Source: Paraphysomonas bandaiensis (lineage: Eukaryota > Chrysophyceae). From it: 64,000 nucleotides of DNA. Position 1 is the first letter of the stretch. Each line of letters begins with the position of its first letter. The stretch lies in the NCBI GenBank assembly GCA_965644295.1, contig CBFFRP010000432.1, forward strand, positions 1 to 64,000. Direction: 5' to 3'. Positions 57,570-64,000 of this stretch are shown here, one piece after another. The notes under the pieces are model-generated. The model was not told the DNA's origin. It was given only the letters and a program-made list of their open reading frames with translations, and did no database searches. A program made the position numbers and the translations under genes.

Positions 57570-57975
57570 CCTTAATATCCAGTCACAGAATTATTGAGTG
57601 ACACAAGGAAATCACTAACGAACCCCGTAAAGTATGAAATAATGATGCAAGGTTATAATAGCTAAAATCCTGCAGTGTTGTAGTAGCACGTAGGTATGAT
57701 ACAGTATGTATGTATGTATGTATGTGCATGTGTTGTGATGTTGCACGCATGCTGCTGATGAGCGATGATGTCTAGATGTTGCGTGAGGTAGATACCTCCA
57801 TATGTAAAAAAAAACATGGTGTGACAAATTTTACATCAACTCTGTGTCTACAAGAAACTTCTGTAGATCCCAAAATACGTATGCTTACGTATTTTATGAG
57901 ATATCCAGATCAAAAAATAGCGATTTTTACAGATTCTGCCACCTTCAAGTTCAAAATCGTTGAAATCAGGAAGAC
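57570..57975. other. Upstream region of the appendage gene
   Basis: About 400 bases between that gene's start and the 5S rRNA terminator. Contains a short (TATG)5 run at 57704-57725. No coding support. Confidence 0.5.
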
Positions 57976-57981
57976 AAAAAC
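57976..57981 (-). terminator. RNA polymerase III terminator of 5S rRNA
   Basis: The minus strand reads GTTTTTG directly after the 3' end of the 5S gene; five T residues are sufficient for Pol III termination. Confidence 0.8.
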
Positions 57982-58096
57982 GGACAGTACCCGGACTTCG
58001 CACGTGGTCACCCACCGTACTACTAACCGGGCCAGATGCAACTTAACTTCCGCGAGCGGAACGAGAGCGGGTGCGGTTTGCATTGTATGACCGTCC
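57982..58096 (-). rRNA. 5S ribosomal RNA, 115 nt
   Basis: The minus strand begins GGACGGTCATACAATGCAAA and ends GTCCGGGTACTGTCC. The ends pair as helix I (GGACGGT with ACTGTCC, one G-U). The internal control region is plainly 5S: GCGGAAGTTAAGTTGCATCT, GGCCCGGTTAGTAGTACGGT and GGGTGACCACGTGCGAAGTC correspond to box A, intermediate element and box C of eukaryotic 5S genes. Length is slightly under the usual 118-121 nt, so one end may extend by a few bases. It is a single copy inside an intergenic region, not in an array and not next to other rRNA genes. Confidence 0.93.
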
Positions 58097-58463
58097 ATGC
58101 TGAAGTCGGTATGTTTTGATCAATAGGAATACATACAGTATCAAACATCACTTCTAGATTATTCTCGTGAAATTCCATACACATACATATAAAATTATAC
58201 TCAACTGTTTTTGACACCAAAATCATACTGCGGCAGTATACGAGTGTACTGTACTGATATACTCCCATAGTGTTGAATACACACATATACTGCTGTAGGC
58301 TGTACATATACATCCTTAAAGCAGTCGATAAGATTATATACCTGCATACACGATGGCGAACACACCCATGACACATCCACACTAGTGCATTGGGTGAGAA
58401 CCCGAGCCATTCACATCATCTATTGGATCTAATTAATGCTGAGTGGGATTTACGTGTAATCGA
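58097..58463. other. Upstream region of the DENN gene
   Basis: About 365 bases between the 5S rRNA gene (-) and the DENND4-like ATG. Should contain the promoter of the DENN gene. No further feature recognised. Confidence 0.5.
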
Positions 58464-61400
58464 ATGGAATCGAGTCGTATTGCGGATTATTTCGTAGTTA
58501 TCGGGTGCTCTCCCAACTCACTCACTCCACAGCCTTCATACGACCAACCATTCCCTACGAATGATCCATTTCATATGACTTATACGCCAGAAATCATGGA
58601 TCGATATCCTCTGGAGGACAGGAGCGATATATCTCTGCCCACTGGACTGACTCTGTTTTGTCTTCCAGATGGTATGCATATTTCAACCACAGCACGATCA
58701 CCTTCTTTCTTTTCATTTGTTCAGACTTCAGAATCAGGTGCTCAGCTCATTGGATGTTGTTTGACATTTCACGAAGAACTAAATGACAAACAGCGTGCGT
58801 CTTTGGGTGCTTTGTTGGACAGTACAGACAATTCAGATATTTCATCTACAGCGCTTAAAGATATGAAGCTTTACCTGCCACGATGTTTGTGTTTGCTGAG
58901 TCAATGGCCATTCGTTTCCTCGTTCAAGAAGTTTCTCTGCCATATATATCGACTATCCTTGACCCCATGTGTTGTTCCCGTCGAGCGGTACATATGCAAT
59001 TTTCTTGATGACGTTCCTGCACCCCCACCTGGCCGAGTGGAAGTGTCGTACTTTATAGGTAGCGAAGTCGTCCTCTTCAAGCGGCCTCCTGCCAACGAGC
59101 CCAACGCATGGTCCACTATGCCAATGACGCCTCTATTCGAGTGTTTATCTCTTCAGAATGTTGTTGCTCTCTTTTCGGCGGTGTTGTGTGAGCGCCAGAT
59201 CGTCTTTGTGTCCTCCCAGTACTCGCTCTTGACTTCATGTGCGGAGAGCATTGTGTCGCTTATGTACCCCCTGAAATGGACCCATGTCTATATCCCGATA
59301 CTTCCTCGTAGGCTGTTAGGTATGTCTTACTCCGCATGGCGCCATTGTGTTGCTAAATGTCATTTTTATAACTACTGTAGGTGTACTGGGTGCACCCCTA
59401 CCAATAATGGTGGGCATCCACTCTTCCTTTATTTATGACCCTGCTCGTGCCAAAGCTTCATTCGCGGATGCGTCCTCGTCCTCACTGCCACCCTCCGCCG
59501 CTTGCTACGATGGATACGCGTCTTTGTCCAGCGAGAGTGTAAAGGTGTATTTGGACGAGAACAGAATTGATTTTGGGTCCCTGGGCCGTCCTCCTGATCT
59601 GCCAGAGGGCAGACACAAGAAGTTACTCAACGATCTTACGTAAGTCTTCAACCTCATCTGTTGAGTGCGCGTAATTTGTGTATTGCATCATGGGGGTGCA
59701 TCCATTTAATACTTCATGTCTGGATGTAGTGTGATGGCGCCGGCGTTCAATATGCGCCTGCCTGATTGGGAGAAAAACCAGCTTCCATTCTACGATTCGG
59801 CCTTTGAAATGTCAGTTCGACCTGATCTTGCAGATGGGACGCTGGCCAACAAGGACAAAGTTGACGAAAAGGGAGTTAGGGCGACTTTTCTCAAGTTCTT
59901 TGTGAGCATCATGCGAGACTATAAACAGTAAGAACCTTGTAGTAGTAGTTGTTGTTGTATTCTATCTTACAGTAGCGCTTGTACCACAGATACTTGATAA
60001 CCCCAACCCAGAGTGACCCATTCCCGCTGACTAAGTTTAGAACCGCGGATTATATAAACGGTATAGTTCTCCTGTTCGAATGCCTATGGTAAATTACTTC
60101 CTGTACCTGCAGATCACCCTTCTGACTGGACCCCATTACTGGAGGTTCTTCTCCGGTCACAGGCATTCTATCAGTTTGTGGATGCCCGTGTGTCGCCGAG
60201 TGGTTGGACCGATCCTGGTGTGTTTACTCATATTTAACTTTTTCTTCTCTCACTATGCTTGAAGAGATACTATTTTTCGATGAGTCGATAGAAGCCAAGA
60301 TAAATCGGTATACGTTCAGATTGCACAAGCGCGATACACCATTTTTATTGGACGATTCGAACAAGCACTGCAAGACAGTAGTTGCTCCTACTGTTGATGC
60401 TGATGGTCTCGATGTATTGAGTGATGTTGACGAGGTGGAAGCGGCGACAGCAGGAAACACATGTGTAACCCGTGATGGTAAAGGACGCAGAGTGTATATA
60501 TACAGCTCATTCCCTTCTTTAAAGTACGTGTTTCGACAAATACTAACAATTTAATGACTAATATGAAATCGCAGCCCTAAGTTGTATATAAAGAAGCAGA
60601 ACAATAATTCACAACCACGACCAGTAGCAAGTGCTCATATTGCCCAGCCTCGTCTGTCGACCCTCGGCAGACTGAAGCGCGCAAATGTACTTCGCATTGG
60701 AAGCTCTCGCAAGATGGCAGATGTCGACTCAAGCAGTCCAGAGTCATGTGTTTATAGCACTTTTCTTATTATGTTTTCGAGAGTTGTGTCGTGTGGGCTG
60801 TCACCTCCCACTGTACGTCGAGCACCACCTAGTCTATCGCAAGTGCTAAGTAAACTCAATATGACTTCACCGACAAATCTAGATGGTCGTAAGTCCGACC
60901 CGATGACAACATCGTTCACAGATAATTCTTCGGATCTGGCGGATAAAACGCTGTCAAGAGTTGATGGTGATGTCGAAGCCATCCAGCAAGCTTCCGTCAG
61001 TAAGAACTCTCCAGCTTGTGGAGATGGCGCTGGTGTGGAACTTAATCCTCCTATATCTGAGCTTTCTATACACACCGATTGCGATACGTGCCCAAGCCCG
61101 TCGAACGTGACAACAGACATGTCATCCAATGAAGCACCATCACCCAAAAATGGTACAACCTTTTCATTACTGACTGCACCTGGAGATATGATTTCGTCTG
61201 GTACTGACTCCGGAGGATTCGTTAATTACAATGATGACATACGCGAGGAGTATGTGACGATCGCTCGGGCGGCTATAGATGTTAGTTACTTTATCGTTGT
61301 TATCCCCCATAAATGTGAAGTAATGTGCTTGTATTATTCAGATAGCATTTGAGCTTTTCTCAACGATGGAGAGTAATGGATACTCTGTGGACGAAGATGT

Positions 61401-62543
61401 ATATAGGTAAGCCACGATATACTAATTGACTGTGACATCAGTAATAGAATGTAATTTGTAGAGCACTTACGGATGCTTGTGCTGTTTGTGGCGCGGGTGA
61501 ACGGTATTTTTTCCGATTTACCCTAAATTTAATGGAGTTGACTTTCTGTCAGGGCTGTGGATGTCCTGGAGTCAATGACAGCCGCCGGAATGCTACCAGA
61601 TATGCAGATAACCAGTGGCGTAGCACGGGCTATTTCATTTTCATCCAGCACAAGCCAGGGAGACGAGGAGGCTTCCGGACTAGGCCTTTTACCTGTAACC
61701 CCAAAAGACGTGTCCGAGGCTGCGGTTAACAGAGACTTCAGGCGACTCAGAAAGTACTGTACTGCTAGTGACCAGCATATGGCAAGCCCAGTGATACCCA
61801 GTCGAGATGCATCGAGGGATCATCGTATGCACTCTTCTCCCGCTCGTGTGACGGTTTTCACCAATGAAAAGGAATCTGAACGGAATTTTTTCGGGTTTAA
61901 AAAGTCGCGAGCGAAATCATCTTTGAGGGCGACAGCTGCGGACAACGGAATCAAGTTAAGGACGGCGTCCGATTCAATGCAATCCGATGCATGTATGAGT
62001 GTAATGAGTATTGGTACAAGACAAAATTTTTTGTCGTCATCACGTTTTGCGACTCAGGTGTTAATAGCAGATCGAACTCTAGATATGATATATCCCAATC
62101 TTTTGATTGATTTAAACAACCCCAATGGGACAGCGTGTCCGAAGTACTCGTGTGGAAAGTCGCTTAATATTTTGCAGATCATTGCCGCCTTCGAGCCAGA
62201 TGCAAATAAATACACTGTGAAATGTCCATACTGTGGTACTGAATATGTCCCACGCTTTACAGTGCACTCGTCATCTGATGATTGGACTGGAAGCGAAGGT
62301 GAAGGAAGTCTTCTTTGGTGTGAGCTGCTGAGTCCTTGGGTCTTACAAAAAGAAGTTTTAAATGTCATCACAGGAAGTGGGGTCGAAACACTATTATCTT
62401 CGACTTTCAGAAACTCGTCCCTGAATATGCAGTACGCGGTTATATTTTGGAACCTAATTATATATTTTCGCCTGTACGGTTTACCGTATGCCTTCCTGAT
62501 AACTGAAAAGTCAAGTATGGCATTTCTAATCCCATTAGATTAG
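58464..62543 (+). CDS. DENND4-like Rab guanine nucleotide exchange factor, 1183 aa
   Basis: Ten exons: 58464-59319, 59381-59639, 59730-59927, 59990-60060, 60113-60217, 60265-60523, 60575-61280, 61342-61406, 61462-61503, 61553-62543 (introns 47-90 nt; sum 3552 nt). DENN proteins activate Rab GTPases; animal DENND4 acts on Rab10. uDENN starts at residue 5 (IADYFVVIGCSP), cDENN covers about 150-310 (LFSAVLCERQIVFVSSQYSL, YPLKWTHVYIPILPRRLLG, LGAPLPIMVGIHSSFIYDP), dDENN about 385-520. A PPR-like pair lies at about 818-880 (AFELFSTMESNGYSVDEDVY, ACAVCGAGERAVDVLESMTA). The C-terminal domain has CPKYSCG and CPYCGTEYVP Cys pairs near 1050-1080 and ends IFWNLIIYFRLYGLP, as in DENND4. The N-terminal MABP domain of animal DENND4 is absent. 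Confidence 0.9.
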
Positions 62544-63003
62544 TTGGTAGTTGTGTTGGTGGTATTTATACATCGTAAAAATAATATATGTTCCAGTAAA
62601 TTTTGATGATAACACACTGATATATGGAGATATATGTTTTACTGCACGACATCAATTTAATTGCACCACGCTCTTCAATCCACAATAATAAAATACATTG
62701 TGTGTTCGAATCCTTTCAGCATACCATGAATTGCCTCAGCATAATTTATTTTGCACCTACTATATATCTATATATAGCAGTAGCATATACATAAAATCAG
62801 TGTATCGCTTTAACATATCGTGTTCTCTGAAAGAAGAACCGAAATATATTCATATATTCCATGAGAATGACACCAGCTTGAATAATAATTTCGTTGAGAG
62901 GTGAATATAACACACAAATTGTTAAGAGTAAAGATTACTACAAATATTCTGGTGCTATAGCTATATAAAAACGTAGATCAATTAATGACATTAACTGCAT
63001 TTT
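62544..63003. other. Convergent intergenic region
   Basis: About 460 AT-rich bases between two convergent genes. A GTGTTCGAATCC at 62701 looks like a tRNA B box, but no tRNA folds around it. Nothing else recognised. Confidence 0.5.
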
Positions 63004-64000
63004 TTACGCTCCATACAACTCATTAGCATCGTCTTCTCTATGCTGTAAAATTCTTTCATGCCACATTTCAATATAGTACAAAAAATTCATACTATCAGTA
63101 TTCACAATACCATCATCCACAGGGTTCCACACCACTGCCATTGTCTGTATTGGTGACTGTCCGATAAATTTGTAGGCATCTAGCGACGTAAATCCAAGAT
63201 TGATCTGGTGCACACATGTAAGTCTCAATATCGAAACAACAAAAGCATTACCATCATGGTTCCGAGGTTCAAGACATGTTGATAAAAATCAAACGTATAA
63301 ACTAATATATACGTAAAATTAAAGAACATGGGCAAATGATAAACTCACCAAGTTTAGGGTCGTAAGTGTATTTAGCTAGTTCTTTTCTGCGTATCCAGTG
63401 AGAACAGCAACGCGATAAATAACAATTTACCGTTTCGATAACAAAGATGTTCGACTAGAGCTGGAAAGTCCTGAGAATACTTCCCGGTCAACCAAAGACA
63501 TGTCCTCAACAATATGGCCAATATTTTCTGTTATGCTGGGCTCATTCCCAGGTTCAGTCACCACTACATCAACAGGTACCATGACGAGGAATACATATGT
63601 CTGGGTAGCCCACCTATAGCCTTAGCAGTTGAAACAAGAGGAGAAACTAAATAAGGGTGATCCCCTTCGAGGTTGATGCGCACAGCTGGCTGCATACTCC
63701 GCAGTATCCTTTGTATCTAACGTGAAACAACATCATGCTCGAAGACAAAAGCGCAGAGTAGGACCTACCCATCTGACTATCCATTGAGGTGGCAACGATG
63801 AGAAGGCGTGACTATATATTTGCCCTGTGTATACCTCAGAGAAAGCTATTGTACGTTTAAATCGACCCTGTACAACAGCCTCAAACACACGCTTTTTGCC
63901 ACTGCATATGCACAGAGAAATCAGTCTTCGTCAGTCAATGCCAAGTTACTGACCTGAAAAATTCCTTAGGTGAGTCTGCGAGCCCATCTACCAGGATGTA
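63004..64000 (-). CDS. DUF1769-family protein, C-terminal part (runs off the window)
   Basis: Eight exons inside the window: 63954-64000 (partial), 63769-63901, 63614-63716, 63431-63563, 63349-63386, 63252-63301 and 63004-63204, with introns of 44-52 nt; count of complete internal exons is six plus the partial one. The conserved opening SPKEFFSGKKRVFEAVVQGR followed by FKRTIAFSEVYTGQ is the DUF1769 signature known from fungi and other eukaryotes, followed by PPQWIVRW, NLEGDHPYLVSPLVSTAKAI, and the closing YTFDFYQHVLNLGTMMINLG. The family lacks an established biochemical role. The tail (EMWHERILQHREDDANELYG) is acidic and helical. The 5' end lies beyond 64000. Convergent with the DENN gene. 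Confidence 0.85.

Noticed and set aside
62701-62712. tRNA B-box-like GTGTTCGAATCC, and a similar GTGTTCGAATG on the minus strand near 50535
   Set aside because: No acceptor stem, A box or anticodon arm can be found at the right distances.

Overview
The window is nuclear DNA from a unicellular eukaryote. The evidence is short GT-AG introns (nearly all 43-66 nt), a mago nashi subunit, Elongator subunit 1, a kinesin, a DENN-domain RabGEF, a JmjC hydroxylase, a 5S rRNA gene with a run-of-T terminator, and LTR and LINE-type retroelements. I cannot assign a lineage from sequence alone. The kinesin, a protein with GxGRDxF repeats (possibly axonemal) and DENND4/DUF1769 relatives would fit a flagellate protist such as a stramenopile, but this is inference. 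Exon models were made by eye; in every complete model the summed exon length is divisible by three. Layout: 0.1-1.1 kb holds the 3' exons of a membrane protein that may be PEX11-like. 1.6-10.5 kb is a repeat cluster: MITE pieces, a tandem repeat, a 5'-truncated LINE with a 15-bp target-site duplication, and an intact 5.5-kb Ty1/copia element with two identical 320-bp LTRs and an ATATA duplication. 10.8-25.8 kb is gene-dense: JMJD7 (-), an unknown single-exon protein (+), dihydropteridine reductase (-), a 1012-aa EF-hand/PH protein (+), a coiled-coil protein (-) and a 1260-aa kinesin (+). 25.8-28.2 kb holds a decayed hydrolase-like pseudogene, a complete 197-bp MITE and a dispersed repeat. 28.2-41.8 kb carries an intronless ATP-grasp ligase (+), ELP1 (-), an ES1/ElbB-like protein (+), the GxGRDxF repeat protein (-) and a 903-aa coiled-coil protein (+). 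41.8-44.6 kb is empty. 44.6-46.7 kb has a membrane-anchored PDI (+) and mago nashi (-). 46.8-50.2 kb is repeat-rich and includes two (TATG)n arrays sharing one flanking motif. 51-64 kb is again gene-dense: an EamA transporter (-), HMG-CoA lyase (+), a large PH/alpha-adaptin-appendage protein (-), a lone 5S rRNA gene (-), a DENND4-like RabGEF (+) and a DUF1769 protein cut by the window end (-). The genes are ordinary housekeeping and membrane-traffic genes on both strands with no operon-like organisation. The most unusual coding locus is the protein at 54271-57569, which combines a predicted N-myristoylation site, PH-like domains, a linker with endocytic-type motifs and an AP-2 alpha-type appendage in one chain.
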